From Callipepla californica brunnescens (Eukaryota; Chordata; Aves; Galliformes; Odontophoridae), in the NCBI GenBank assembly GCA_023055505.1, contig JALIRH010000002.1, forward strand, positions 36,341,733 to 36,405,732: DNA of 64,000 nt, read 5' to 3'. The position numbers and the translations under genes are program-made. The notes beneath the pieces are model-generated. The model made no database searches, was not told the origin of the DNA, and saw only the letters and a program-made list of their open reading frames with translations. This document shows, piece after piece, positions 1-43,230 of the stretch (the first letter of the stretch is position 1; every line of letters begins with the position of its first letter).

Positions 1-2033
1 TAGTAGAGCAGAATCTATAAAACATTAGATTTCTGAGACATACAACTCAACAAAACACCAACTCCTGGGAGGGGGGGGAGAAGAGTTAGAAACAGCTCTT
101 TTATAATGGGAAAAATAGTCAGAAAAGCAGTTAACGTGGACTCTTTTTGCAGTCAGCTCAAGGTAGGCGTCACAATACATAAGGCAACATGTTTTAAACA
201 TGATTTGTAACATTAACAAGCAAACTTTGATTAAATTCACTCCAAAATCCCTGCTGGTTCAATAATGATTTAAATACGTCATTACTAAAAAGTTTTCATT
301 AAGTCACTTTACATTCTAATTTTTCACACCCAACACTCAGGCAAACCGTGGGCACTTCTAATACTGTAAATCATGCTTTGCAATTATACTGCAGCACAGA
401 ATATTTAGTAAAACTAAGGCCTCAGAACTGCCACAAAGACATAAAATCCATTGTTTTATGCTTTTCATTAAGTTATTGTGTATTAATAAAAAAGCCAATG
501 TGGTTACAAGTAATTAAATAAATCATTAGCATACTTGAATCACCTAAACTAAAAGGTAAAACTTACCTCTATTAATATTAATTAGCATGGAGTTTTAAGT
601 GTAAGTTCATGCTAGACAACACTACTGCCATTAATGGAAGCTGTCCCATCCCTAACCTATATACTGTGCTGCCTTATTTGCAGAACCTCTTGTGCTGTAT
701 AGCTCTTCATTAAATAAATCAAGAAATGAAACTGGATGAAAATGGATTTGTTAATTAGTTTTCAGCAGTTTCATTCCTTGATCTGGCTCATTACACAACC
801 TTTAGCATCAGCACAAATGCACAGTAGGAGTGAAGGCACCTGGAGTCAGAGGGAGGGCACCGCTGGCCGACCCCTTCTGGCAACTGCCTGCACATACACC
901 AGTTCGTGGTCAAAACCAGAAAGCAACTGGTATATTGAACAGATCTTAGATTGTCAGAGGGGTTAACCAAAACATCCTGGTTCTTCTCACATCTGTTTGT
1001 GAAGTAAGATGTTCTTAAATCCACTCATTTGAACGGATTAATCATAGAATAAAGCCATCATGCACCAAAATAAAAATGCCAGGGAAAGTCAGCTGAGGCC
1101 ACCTGTACGAACTCTAACAGAAAGCCAACAGGTAGAAAGAACACAGGGAAAACAAACATCAATCAACCCACATCTCATTTCCTATCTGAAGTTGCATGTT
1201 ACTTGCTAAAGACCCAATGAGCACATAAAAACTCTACTTACAAGAAGCAAAAAATGTTTTCTTATACCCAGCAGCTACTTTGAGAAACAAAAAGTTCTAA
1301 GAACAAACACTAGAAAGAAAACATTAGTTTATTTAAACCTCAAGTTCAGACAATATGGGGGCTACAAGCTTGAGAGTAAATACATAAATAAATAAATAAG
1401 AACACCAGTTCAACACAGGGCCTCCTCTTCCAGGTCCTTCTCACCTTTACAAAGCTGCAGCTAGAGAAGCAGCTTGACAGGAAAACCCTTGATAACTGCA
1501 GCGGGAAAGAAGATCCATTCTCCTGCCTTGCCAGGGGCCTATGGGCTTAGAGATATGCAGAACTCACCAGGTCTGTTAGCATCTCTGGAGGGCACTGACA
1601 GGGATGCTCTGCTTAGTGTTCCCTGTTTGTTTTCTATTTCTATGATTCTTTCTGCCCCCATATCAGTTGGGCTTCTCTTCTTTACTTCTTTGATGTTTTA
1701 TAAGCAGGGATGGGAAGAGAAAATTCAGTTTTGCTTTGGAACAATTGCTACTAATACAAATACTGACTGGAATGAGATCTGCTTTCTGCCTAGCCTCTCC
1801 TTTTTCACACGTAGTACTACCACCAATCATAAATGCTTGGTATCCCATATATTTTAACATCTCTCAACCACTACAACAGTCCTGAGGCACACAGGTTCAA
1901 GGGATACGGGGCCAACACACAACCTCACCACCCCACCCAGCTCTGGCTGCTCTCCCAGGCCCGCCACAGTCTCCCAGAGGCCTTGTGACGGACCTTAAGA
2001 GCAACAGGAAGCCGACCAGCCACAGACACTCAC
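1..2033 (-). other. MRPL15: MRPL15 intron 1 (partial), no exon seen
   Basis: This stretch follows the MRPL15 exon 1 splice donor on the minus strand, so it is read as the start of intron 1. Downstream MRPL15 exons, which should carry the basic Gly/Arg-rich uL15 region, were looked for on the minus strand and not found; they must lie to the left of the window. It holds a short A/T-rich tetranucleotide run near 1384-1400 (AATA units) and otherwise unremarkable AT-rich sequence. The small open frames here show no family resemblance. Confidence 0.6.
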
Positions 2034-2132
2034 CGGCTTTTTGGAACCCGGGTTGGGCCTCAGGTTGGCCAGGCTGACCTTAGGCAGCGAGCGCAGCAGC
2101 TGCAAGGCCGCGGGCACGCCATTCCCGCCCAT
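2034..2132 (-). CDS. MRPL15: MRPL15 exon 1 (mitochondrial ribosomal protein uL15m), partial gene
   Basis: First coding exon of the large-subunit mitochondrial ribosomal protein L15, which works in the mitochondrial matrix as part of the 39S subunit. The minus-strand ATG at 2132-2130 opens 33 codons, followed by the donor GTGAGT starting at 2033, in phase 0. The encoded stretch contains LRSLPKVSLANLRPNPGSKK, which matches the well-conserved N-terminus of vertebrate MRPL15 that I recognise (SLANL.PNPGSKKP). The leader before it is short and leucine-rich with few acidic residues, as expected of a mitochondrial presequence. An open frame continues upstream of this ATG, but no conservation supports a longer N-terminus. 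The other exons, about 260 residues, lie outside the window. The gene diverges from LYPLA1, whose start codon is 1.7 kb away. Confidence 0.9.
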
Positions 2133-2440
2133 CGCCGCTGCCTTCCCAAGGACAACGGCAGCCCCGGGCAGGCGGAGCTGCTTTACGGCAAGAGCCGTAA
2201 ACCGCGCCTCCCAGCACTGTCGCGCGGCGGGACCGCGCAGGGGGCGGCACAAGATGGCGGAGTCAGGCTGAGGCTGGCTCTCAGCGCGCAACGTGAATGG
2301 CTTAGGTCCCAAACTGGATTTCTTCCCTATTCTGTTGTTCTCACCGCCCTCAGCCCCGTGGTATAAAGCCAAGCCTTTAAAGCCGTCAGGCTGCGTCTAA
2401 ACGGGAGCGGCTTAGGGCACGCCGCGCAGCGATCCGCTGC
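2133..2440 (-). promoter_or_regulatory. MRPL15: MRPL15 CpG-rich promoter and 5'UTR
   Basis: A GC- and CpG-rich block directly upstream of the MRPL15 start codon. It contains an AAGATGGCGG element at 2251-2260 that fits the YY1 consensus, common at housekeeping and mitochondrial-protein promoters. There is a GC box near 2240-2247, and a perfect 8-bp inverted repeat (TTTACGGC at 2182-2189 and GCCGTAAA at 2194-2201, 4-bp spacer). No convincing TATA box was found. The exact transcription start cannot be fixed from sequence alone. Confidence 0.6.
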
Positions 2441-3123
2441 AAGTTACCAGGCGGCTCAGCCTGGAAACCTGGGCTTGTTGTGCCAGTGAGCAACAGGTGA
2501 GATGGACGTGTGTAATCGTGGTGCAGAAATCTGTGTTACAGGATGAAGTCTGTTTTGCTTCTCGTGGTGTAGCTAAGCACACAGTGCACCGTTTGAGCTG
2601 CCAGACAGCATCTGCACTAGGCAGACAGCACCCAGCAAGATACAGCGAGCAGATTGATTTCCTGGGAGGAAGGATCTGACAAAGATGCGTGCAGCATTAG
2701 ACAGAGGACAAAGCATTTCATTCTGGAAGCAATGTGTTAGCTACACTCAGAGCTGGTCTGAGAGCTTGGAACGAGCAGATGAATACAAAGCATTCACTTT
2801 TTGGCCATAAAGCACAGTTTAATTCAGTGATGCAAGCATCTGGTCTGACAGGGACAAATGAGTTCTGGTTTTTTGTTTTGTTTTTTTCTGGTTTCCCTGC
2901 TTCCCATGACTTAATATTTTGCATTGATCTGTTAAAGAATATTATTTCCTTTTTCCCCAAATCTTTCAAAGCACAAAAACTGACTTATAATTTCATAACA
3001 TTCAAATGGCAGATACGAACAAATCCTGCCACAGAAGTGCAGTGTAATCTGGCAGACATGAGATTTGAATGCATGTTGGAAATCTAGTTTTAAATGTGAA
3101 AGACAGCTGAGAAAAAAAAAAAA

Positions 3124-3702
3124 GTTAGGGTTGGAAAAGACCACTTAAGAGCATCTGATCCAACCATCAGCCCATCCCCACCATGCCCAGTAACCATGTC
3201 CCTCAGTGCCAGATCTCCACGTTTCTTGAACACCCCCAGGGACGGTGACCCCAGCACTCCCTGGGCAGCCTGTGCCACTGCCTCAGCACTCTTTCTGAAA
3301 ATAAATCGTTCCTAATATCCAACATGAACCTGCAACATGAGGCCATCACCTCTCGTCCTATCACTGTTACCTGGGAGAAGGGCCAACCCCCACCTCATCA
3401 CATCGTCCTTTCAGAGAGTTGCAGAGAGCGATATGGTCTCCCCTGAGCCTCCTCTTCTCCAGACTGAACAATCCCAGCTCCCTCAGCCGCTCCCCATCAG
3501 ACCTGCGCTCCAGGCCCCACACAGCTTTGCTGCCCTTCTCTGGACACGCTCCAGGGCCTCAATGCCTCCTTGTAGTGAGGGGCCCAAAACTGCAGACAGT
3601 ACTCGAGGTGCGGCCTCAGCAGTGCTGAGTACGCTGGCTGCGCTATTTGATACAAGCCAGGATGCCATTAGCTTCTCGGCCACCTGGGCACACTGCCGGC
3701 TC
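3124..3702 (-). mobile_element. CR1 LINE fragment, antisense, ending at LYPLA1 promoter
   Basis: The plus strand starts with the reverse complement of a CR1 3' end (GGTTGGAAAAGACC near 3129). It then runs through the familiar antisense CR1 text, such as CCTCCTCTTCTCCAGACTGA and the GTGAGGGGCCCAAAACTG segment. The element is 5'-truncated like most avian CR1 copies. Compared with the longer copy at 55.1-56.1 kb it lacks about 25 bp near 3630. Similarity to that copy stops at about 3702, some 20 bp before the CCAAT box of LYPLA1. Confidence 0.9.
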
Positions 3703-3824
3703 TCCCGCCAACCCCGCCGTATCCAATCGGGGCGGGGACGGCGGGAACATCCCCGCCCCCGGCCCCCTCCCGCCCCGCCTCCCGCCGCTGGCCGTCGTCC
3801 CGCGGCCGCCCGGCACTCCGGTGT

Positions 3825-11472
<7,648 letters not shown>

Positions 11473-11950
11473 AATGACATGTGAGAAGCCTTCTACATAA
11501 GCACCAGCATCAACTGTGGTAGAATCAATCTTTTCACATGCCTGATTGGAAGCATTACTTCTGTAGCAGTGTTAACTACTGTGTTGCAAACTGATACTTA
11601 GGACAAGGAATAAATTATACACATACACAAAAAATGATAATCTTTTTAGTATCAATCATTCACAGATGGAATTGCAATACGATGCAGCTAGGAAACGGTG
11701 ATAGAGTGTAACCTGAATGTAACTATTTTAAGACTTTTGATTGCAGAATTTTAAACTATTTGTACAATCAAAGACTAAACTTATGTGAGCAACATAAATG
11801 TGACCACTTCAGTATACTTGAGACATGATTTGTTCTTAGAACTCGTTGGGAAAAAAATGAAAACATTGTATGTAATGGATGTATGAAGTGCACAACCTGT
11901 AACACAGTGAGCATATGGTGGTAGAATAAACGTTACTGAGGACAAAGCTT
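11473..11950 (+). terminator. LYPLA1: LYPLA1 3'UTR with candidate poly(A) signals
   Basis: Downstream of the stop codon, canonical AATAAA hexamers lie at 11609-11614 and 11925-11930. Another at 14611-14616 could serve a long 3'UTR isoform. Nothing in the sequence decides which is used, so the end given here is provisional. Confidence 0.5.
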
Positions 11951-14900
11951 TAAACGTTAAGCATTAATTGTTGCTGCAAATTGGAAGGGCTTTTCTTTTA
12001 GAATGACTATTATAGTCGGTAGAAATATTTCCTGTATTTAAAACACCTCAATTTTAAGCGTTTTGATGCAGGTAGATACCACAGAAATTATAAAGGGACT
12101 CATTCCTCGTTAGGCCATCATTTGTTGCTGTGCTGCTGCCATTTCTTTTAGATTACTATACATTTATGTCCAATGCTGACTTGAACAGAATTCTGAAGAA
12201 GTGCGTAGGAATAATCTGAGTTTCATTTAAAATTCCTATTTTCATATTGAATATTCAACTTATGCTTTAAAACCGTAGCTTTCATTTATGTAGAAATGTT
12301 GGTGATGTATTTTATGTGAGCTGTTCCAGCATATAGTTTTGACTTTTCTGTTTCCCTTGGAGTAACTAAATGAAAACAGTGCAGCTGTGCAGTTTTTAGT
12401 TTTGTGTATTGGTCTCGGTTGTAACACGTTCTTACTGCCTGCTGCTGTCTTTACGTTATATTGACATTTGAGATTTTTCTGGAAAAGAACACGATTTTAT
12501 TTTCCGTTATTTGATTTTATATTTCCGTAGGTCATTGTAGCCTAAAACTGTGGTCACCTACTATTGGGAGGGGGGAGGGGGGTCTGGAATCTTGACAGTA
12601 CAAAATGCCTCTTCTTTCAGAAGCTTAGAGTTCTAGAGTGCACTGGATTACAGGAATCAATGCATGCTCAATATGTTTCTTTTTTTTCTCTTTTTTTTCT
12701 TTTGTAATTTCCTTTCTGAAACAGTTATTCTTTAGAGTTTATAGGCCATTGCCGTATGAGAAATGTTTAAAAATATGCTGTGGTTTTTACTACATAATAT
12801 GCTGCATAACAATGTTCTGTACTAAAATATGTTTGCAGGCAGAGGATGTTCCTGCCTTGGATGCATCTGTGATGATCTGTTTTGTCAGCGTTGTGATTCA
12901 TACTGACATAAAAAGTACTTACTGCTCAGCCAGATTAATCAGTGGTCCTCTTACAGTACATTTGGATTTATATCAGGGGCATCTGCCAGAACAAATATAT
13001 AAATGGGAACTACAATCTTTAGCATTGCTGCTGCCAGAAATCTGACACATTCACCTTGTCTGAGTTCTCAGATTTTAGTGCTTTTCTTCATTATGTATTG
13101 CAGTTCATTTAGAGGAAGCCGATTTTCTTTTCTCATCCAGTTTCTCTGGATTATCTTAACATGTAAAATTAGAAAAATGATTTATTTTCACGGCGTTCAA
13201 ACAATTCTAGAAATTCTGTCTGTGGCTGAGGAGAGTATTAAGTTTGAAGTTTAATTAGTCTTTTTACTCGGTCGCTGTGTTCTGTGTATTTGCCAATTTG
13301 TCTTTCAGCTAATTTCTTTCACAGAAGGAACCGTAACGTTATTGCAGTTGTGCCAACGTTCTGTTTGAGAAAATGATATTTTCTAGCTTGGAGTCATTCC
13401 TGAATTGCATTAGCTAATTTTGCACTCCTGCTGAATTGCAAACGTGGTAACCAAGCTATATATTTCCCCTACTTTTTAGATGGATTTTCATTCCTCTGTG
13501 TCTAAATGATGCCCTGAATATTGGCGTGTTCCCAAAGTTCTACACGAGCTTCTGATTTTTTTTCTGTACCATTTTCTTGTCGTGTTTGTAAGTTGTTCAG
13601 TAACACCATTCAGCTGCTCTTGTTCATATTCAAGTTGACTGTCTACTTGTTTGACTTTTTTTTTCTTCTGTTGGAGTAATTTAAAAAAATACTTCTAAGA
13701 TGCTAAAGTGAGATCTCTCCTAGCTTTATTCGGTTTTATTTTAACACTTTTCTCAATCTGAGGCGCTGTGTTCATAGTTTGCATTCCGTTTTCTAGTACT
13801 TCTGCATTTTAACTGTCAGCTTCAGCTCTGTGTTGCTTTCAGTAGTTCTTTTATAAATGCTTTATATGGTAATTGTGTTCAAATACCTGGCTATCATCAC
13901 AAGATTTTTGTTACACTGTTGTTCTGCTGCTTACTTAAACCACAAAGAGCTGTGTTACCAAAGTGAATGTAAGTACATGTCATGACTTACTTAAATTTGT
14001 CTTCTAAGAAGAGTCCTTCCTCGCATTCATGTTGCTGGGGAAGATGACTGTGTTGTAGTTAGGAGTTCCTAAATAGCTCAGAAACTAGAGAAAACTCTGT
14101 GGATATATTTGAAGCCTCTCCTGTCTCTTCCCACAGTACAGTGTCCTGAGCTCCTGACTGTTTTTAACTTCCCAGCTACTTGGAAAGCTGTGTGTGTTCA
14201 TGTAGCTGAACTTACTCACTGCCTGATGTGATTTGATGCTAGGATTGTTGTCGTAACTGGTGTGTATGTGTAGGCTTAATGATAGCTTGGCCCAGTGTGT
14301 TTATTTCTACAGTTTCCTGTTAAAATGGAGATGGTGGGCTGTCAGTGTTCCAAGTATGAAGATCCTGTTCTCAGAAACTACAATTTTAAACTGGCCAAGA
14401 ATTAATTTTGTTTTTTCAGTGTTAAGCTTCCCCAGAAGGGTATGGTGTCTGTCAAACCTGTTAAAGCATTGATATGAAAGCATTCTTTTTTTTTTCATGG
14501 GGTTTCTAACTCCCTATCACATTTTAATTTTAACTGGTACTTCGACTTAGCTGCAGTTTTGTGCAGTCAGAAGTCATAACTTCATGTTAGAATACGTTGC
14601 TCATTTTTTAAATAAACACATCAAGTCATGTATTACAAGCCTGGTCTTTCAGCCAGCCTTGAAGCAAAACTGTGGTGAGGGCTGTATGCTCTGGTCTCTT
14701 CTTCCTGCCTTGCATGATTCCAACACAGTAGATTAATAAAAAGTACTGTATACTGTAGCTGATACTAGGAGTGTTAATTAAAACACTTTCTCTCTGATGG
14801 AGTGCACTGAACTTCATTAAAGTTATTAGGATGCATATTTTATGTAGGGGTGCTGTTTGTGTTAACAGATGTGATTAAGAACAACCTGTAAGATGTTAAT

Positions 14901-17900
14901 GAAGCCATATGTGCAAGGTTTGCATATACCAAGTTTTTATAAAGGAATACTGAACGTTTGCCCTTTATGTTATGGACTAGAAGCCATTTATATTTAATGT
15001 AAACATTTAAGATGTAATCTAGTTAGTTTGCTCATTTACAACAAGGAATCTTAACTTGGAAAATTACTTCTTTAGTAAGGAAAATGTAAAACCATTCAGT
15101 TTTTATCATATGTGAAAAATATCAATGGGTGTTTGGGCTGGTGCTCACAACTTCTTCCATGCATACCTGGAAGAAGTTGAGCTTTTGTGTGCTGTCAAGC
15201 AAGTGCTTCTGAGGCTTCCTGCAAATGTAGTACATAGTAGTGTGTGAGTGATTCTGTAATGTAACACAAAAGCATGATGATGTGTCATTATCAAAAGTAA
15301 AAAGAATGCTAGTATATGATTTGCTGCCTTGTTGAGAAATGTTAAATGTGATTTTATTTTTCATGTTCAAGGTTAACTTCCGTTTAGCTTGCTGAAACAT
15401 GGACAAAATTAAGATATTTTCCTCTAGTACTTTTACCGTAGGACACTAAATAGCAAAGTCTTCTTACTGTGTACTGTTAGACCTTTCTGTTGGGGTTCTG
15501 TTGTGTTAGGAAGCCTTTGAAGTTACACTATGTTCAGCATACATAACACTCAATATTTTTGTTAAAGAAGCAAATTTATGGTTGGAGTTGGGGTTACATG
15601 CTCTTCAGGTTAACTAATACTTGAGTACTGTTGGTATGTGTAATCCCAACAGAAAACAGAGATTATCTGGGAATAAATGCTGTGAAGTGTTTGTCTGAAG
15701 AGAATGTAGGGCCTACATGTGGTAAAAGTAGACTTTCACCCACCAGCAGCTTAATTAAACTAGAAGTCTGCTTGTCTGCGTAGACTGATGTCTAGAAGGT
15801 AGTGGAGTGCATCTATGCAGTTAATAGATGTATGCAAGTGCATATTAGATGCAGTGCTAAATGTGAATATATAATGGCAACGTGAGGATGTAGCTAGTAA
15901 CATGAAGATACAACAATATACAAAGTAATTTGTCAGATAAACTTTTGGAATAGTTTTCAATGTCTGCTTACAAGACAAGGGGAAATGGGCACAAAACTGG
16001 AATATAGGAAGTTTCATGAGAACATGAGAAGAACTTATTTACTGTGAGGGTGACAGGGCACTCTGGAACAGGCTGCCTTGAGAGGTTGTGGAGTCAACTT
16101 CTCTGGAGATACTCAAAATCTGCATGCGTACTTTCGTGTTCAACCTACAGCAGGGAACCAGCTTTAGCAAGGAAGTTAGACTAGATGGTCTCCAGAGGTC
16201 CCCTCTAAACCCAACAATTCTGTGTACTATCATACTAAATGTTATCCAGGACAGTATGAGACCACTGATGTGATAAATGAAGGTGACAAAATTCTCAGGA
16301 TGTCAACTTGTCAGGTTGCAAACGGGATTCTTTGAAGAAGAATAATAGGTACAGAAGAAAAGATTTATTTTTTTCTTTGCTTGCCGCTCTCATGTTACTT
16401 CGCCTTTGGGACAACAGGTTTTATTAATTCTCTTTGAGTGAGATGTGCCTGTGATGTAACTAATTAAAAGTGCTAATGTAATTTAATGGACATCCACAAA
16501 ATAAAAACAGTGGTTTTAGTTTAGTTCCAGTTACTTGAGAAGAGCAACACGTTGCCTCCTTTTATCTCTGTAAAAACTCCTAGACTGTTATAGTCAACTT
16601 TACTTCAGGCATCAAAGTGTGAGGTTGAGCTTTTCTGTGTAGACAAGATAGCTTTCCCTTGGGGCAGTTCAACATCTTTGAAAGGCTTCTTGTGTACACT
16701 GACAGAGGGAGGTGATGGACTTTAAAAGTCAGAGTTGGAATGTGCACTGGTTGTGAATGTGAGCAAACTCTTGAATTAGCTTATAATTGAAATGATTTGC
16801 TAAGGAGTGCTTAGAACAATGAGAGGGTGGGGTGAAAAGGCTTAAAAAGACTTGAGTATTTTGAATCTTAAGTATAGAATAAGCTCCAGAATAGAGAGCA
16901 GGACTCATCTGAGTGGCAGTCTAATAACAACACCTTAAAAAAAATGTATCAGGTTTTCTTAAGTATTTTAAATTTTCATGTATAAATGCCTCCAATTACT
17001 GATTTCATTTGGAAAAAGTGAGAATAGCATTTCTACATGATGTTGCAAGCACCTGAATTTAAAGATGACACTAATTTCAGATCATGCCATTATAAGATAC
17101 AGCTTGTACAAGGAGATTAAGGATCCTGTCTGCTGAACTCCAATAACAGCAACTAATCAACACAAACGTTACTGTTTCAGAATGTTTTAAGGAATATCGC
17201 TCATTTAAGAGGAATCAGAACTCCTATTTGATACAGCTCTGCTGATGAGTCTAATTTGGACTAATTTTTCTTCCCCTGTGCAGAGCAAGGATCTGTAGAC
17301 CTGTTACAGTCCTATTTTGATAGACTTCAGTCATTGCTACGTACAGTGCTAAAATAAAAAAGGAGAGGCATAACGGGTGTGATTTGTCATTCCATAATAC
17401 CCTTGGGATGCTGTTCATTGTATATTTTGTGTGTTCGCGTTGACAGTCAAATAGAGAATTAATTTCAGAAGTTAGAAGTGTTCAAAGTGAGTGTACTGAC
17501 AGATCTGAGATTCTAGTTCTCTGAGCTAATATTCCTGACCTCATTTGCACCTACTGTAGAGCACAGATGAACTCAACGTGCCTAAAAAGCACCTGTGTCT
17601 TTGTGTAGCTTTGGAATTGAACGCAGTCTTGCTGCAATGGCAGAGCTCCTTGTTCTCACTGCTTTCCCGAGTGTCGTTTCAAGGACAATGCCCACCCTAC
17701 CTCTTCTCCAAAACGTTCATATTTTCCAGTCCTTGGCTTACAACAGAGGCATCTGCAGCATTACAGGCTTACTAATAATAGAGCCCAGAGGCGTGCATGA
17801 ACGCCCTCCTGAATCTCAGCAGGGGATAATCTGCACGTCATCTTTATGTAACCTGCAGATACACTGATGGCTTTCTTGAGGGAAATACTGCTGTTACAGT

Positions 17901-18234
17901 GAAAATAGTTAAATAATGCTGGTTTTCTGTTGGTTGGTTTTTCTCTCCCAATAACAATTAAGGGTAACATATTAACGGACAAGTTAACTGATGGTGCGTA
18001 TCATAGATTTACGTCCAACTCATCTATACACATCCCAGTTGAACACAGATAAGGCGTGGGTCAGCAGAAAGACCAGGAGGCACTGAGCACCTTCAGGAGG
18101 ATGCGGGGCTAAGGTAAAGCTTTCTGCTGCGTCTCCATTGCCGTTCTACTGTATGGAAGACCTGAACCTCATCTAAAATTACACTCTGAGCTCCTCCGTG
18201 ACACGCTCTTTATAGGCAGGCTTTCTGCTCGCCT
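11950..18234. other. Intergenic DNA between LYPLA1 and TCEA1
   Basis: AT-rich non-coding sequence, possibly beginning with the distal LYPLA1 3'UTR. The only clear element is an old CR1 fragment at about 16040-16225. No open frame here has a recognisable domain or splice-compatible exon structure. Several short T-rich and G-rich tracts (for example GGGAGGGGGGAGGGGGG near 12566) carry no gene signal. Confidence 0.6.
16040..16225 (+). mobile_element. Old CR1 3' fragment
   Basis: A diverged sense CR1 tail. It runs from GGCACTCTGGAACAGGCTGCC (16056 on) through GACTAGATGGTCTCCAGAGG to CCAACAATTCTGTG. The pattern matches the CR1 3' end, with many substitutions that suggest an old copy. Confidence 0.75.
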
Positions 18235-18519
18235 AACGGCACTCTGCTCCGCCTGTCGCCCTCACGGCCATTTCCCACCCGCTCCCCGGCTCTGAGGCGG
18301 CTGAGGGCGCCGTTCCCGCGCCGCGCCCCGCCCCGCCCCGCCCGCTGTCGGCGCGCCGCAGCGCTGCCTGTGGCTCCCGCTGCCGGTGCTCGGCGGGCGC
18401 TGCCTGGCGCCGCCGCTGGGGCTGCTGGGTCGGGGCGCCGCGGCCTGCCTCCGTCCCGCCCTCCTGCCCGCTTCCGCCGCCGCGTCCCAGGGCTGGAGGT
18501 GCCGCCGGCCCCGGCAGCC

Positions 18520-41153
<22,634 letters not shown>

Positions 41154-43230
41154 AAGAAGAAATTGACAAGACATCTGGACCAGTATGAAAGAGGATTTTG
41201 TAATTAGCTTTAAAAACTAGGCTAAGCAGCTAGCTTCCTGCGAACAAGAGGTTATTTGGTTTTCTTTTTTCCTTTTTTTTTGTTTTATTTTTTTTATTTT
41301 AAGCAGCGTACATGCCTGAAGTTAGCATTCATTTCGACACAACCATCATTTCCTTCCTTCCAATGCCTTCCTATAGCTAATAGTTGGTAGGGCCAGGTTG
41401 CTCAGTTGTATGGTGAATGTTAAAATATTTTTTCATTTTTGTAAGTAAGTTGAAATTAAACTTTTACCAATGAAGTATTTTGATAATTTGCTTGTTTTTC
41501 TTTTTCTCTGTGTGAATCGTCTACTGCATTTTTTTTTAAATCTGACATACGCATCCTATTCCCACTATGTATTTTATTATTATTTTATTATTATACATAG
41601 GAAAAAAAAAAAGTGGCTTTTATGGTGGAAGATAAAATGCTTCAAGAAGTTGAGTTACACATCTAAACACTTTAGGCAGAAAATAGCTCAGCTTTTCAGG
41701 GTTCCTTGCATAACTTCGCTTACAAACATTTTAAATTCAACTTCCTTGGTAGTATGGCTATAATTCAGAAGGAGTTCCTATTTTATTAGAAGAACAGATA
41801 TATTTTTTGCCTGTGAGTCCTTTGGCAGAATTGCTTCTTAGAAATTATTTACAGACACATAATTGATTTTACATTTAATTTGCTTTAGGCACCGGCAGAC
41901 TAATTACAGATGTTTTCTATCGAGGAGAGTGCTGTGGTTGAGTGTGTTTCTGGAGGAATGAGGCGAAGAAATTATGTGAAAAATGATGGCAAATTGGATG
42001 ACAGGTAGACCTGAATTTCCAGTGCTATTCAAAACACATTCAGGACTGACACCGTTGGTTTTTACAGCGTTCCTAATGCTGCTTGTCCTTCAGTCTTTCT
42101 GCCTACCAAACATGAGAAAATCACTGTTTGGAGAAAGCAGAGTAATTGTCTGTACTAACCTAGCCACATCTGGACATCTTTGGAAGAGCTGGAGCTGCGG
42201 TAGTGCTTTTTCTGTTGCAGATGTATCCAGGAGGAGATCAAATAAAACGTTGGTTTCACCTAATGTTACCTTTTGGCTGTGGTAGCAGCCTCAACTTTTC
42301 ACTCCTCAGACTTCAAAGTAAAGAACGGTCCAAGAAGTGGATCCCAAACCATTATAGGTGCCTACATTCTAGTTATGCATCCAAATCCAAAAATAGAAGT
42401 GCTCAGCACTGAGCTTTTCATGCACATCTTTTCAAGGTGTGAGAGTCTGGAACGTAGTTGTTGTGCACTGTAAGCTGAAGTTTTTACATGAGTCTATTAG
42501 AGAAGGAGGCCATAATGCTCTTAGAGTTTGGAGTGGGATTAAGTGCCGTGTTTCTGGAGAGACTCTGCCATGCAGAATATACCAAAAGCTTCTGGATCTT
42601 TAGCTCAAAGCCATTTCCTCTGACGTCATTCTATTAACTTTCACAGGAGAACGTTTGGGTTTTAAATGATTTGTCCTGACAGTCTTTTTTACTTGTGCTG
42701 AACAGAAGGTAAACAGCCGCTCACTGACCTTGGTTTTTGTGAGTCCCATTTTGAAGTCACGTTGCACTTCAGGCATTGCCAAGAAGTGCCTGTTTTTATT
42801 TTTTATATTCAGAGTCCTGGATTCTCCTTGTGGCCACATACATTAAATTACACTGAGGCGGTCTCTGATCACATTTTTTGTTTCAGCTGTTATGAATCAG
42901 GAGGAGCGCATGGTGTTTCTCTGATCGGTTTTAATTTATGTAGCAGAACCTTTCAGCCTCTGTACATTTAGAGTTTTTTCCCCTCTATTTGTATTGTGCT
43001 AATTACTTTGGAACTTAAAGGTCAGTAGAAAGCACAATATGTTGGCTGAAGGAGGCCATTTTAATACTGCTTAGCAGCCTCTTGGAAAGAGCAGTCTTTA
43101 ACAGTATCCGTGTTCTTTGAGGGATACTGGTTTGTAAAGTGCAGACATTGAAGAAAATACCAGTGGACTGGAAACTTGTTACAGCTTAATGATGCCCTGT
43201 GGTTAAATAAAGGCCAAGGCAAACCACCCA
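41154..43230 (+). terminator. TCEA1: TCEA1 3'UTR and candidate poly(A) signals
   Basis: After the TAG stop the sequence is AT-rich. Candidate signals are ATTAAA at 41455-41460, AATAAA near 42240, and AATAAA at 43206-43211. A 3'UTR of 1-2 kb would fit the length I recall for mammalian TCEA1 mRNA, but the used site cannot be decided from sequence. Confidence 0.4.

Noticed and set aside
12638..13254. Open frames of 135 and 83 codons downstream of LYPLA1
   Set aside because: T-rich hydrophobic translation with no conserved motif. The region fits 3'UTR or intergenic sequence.
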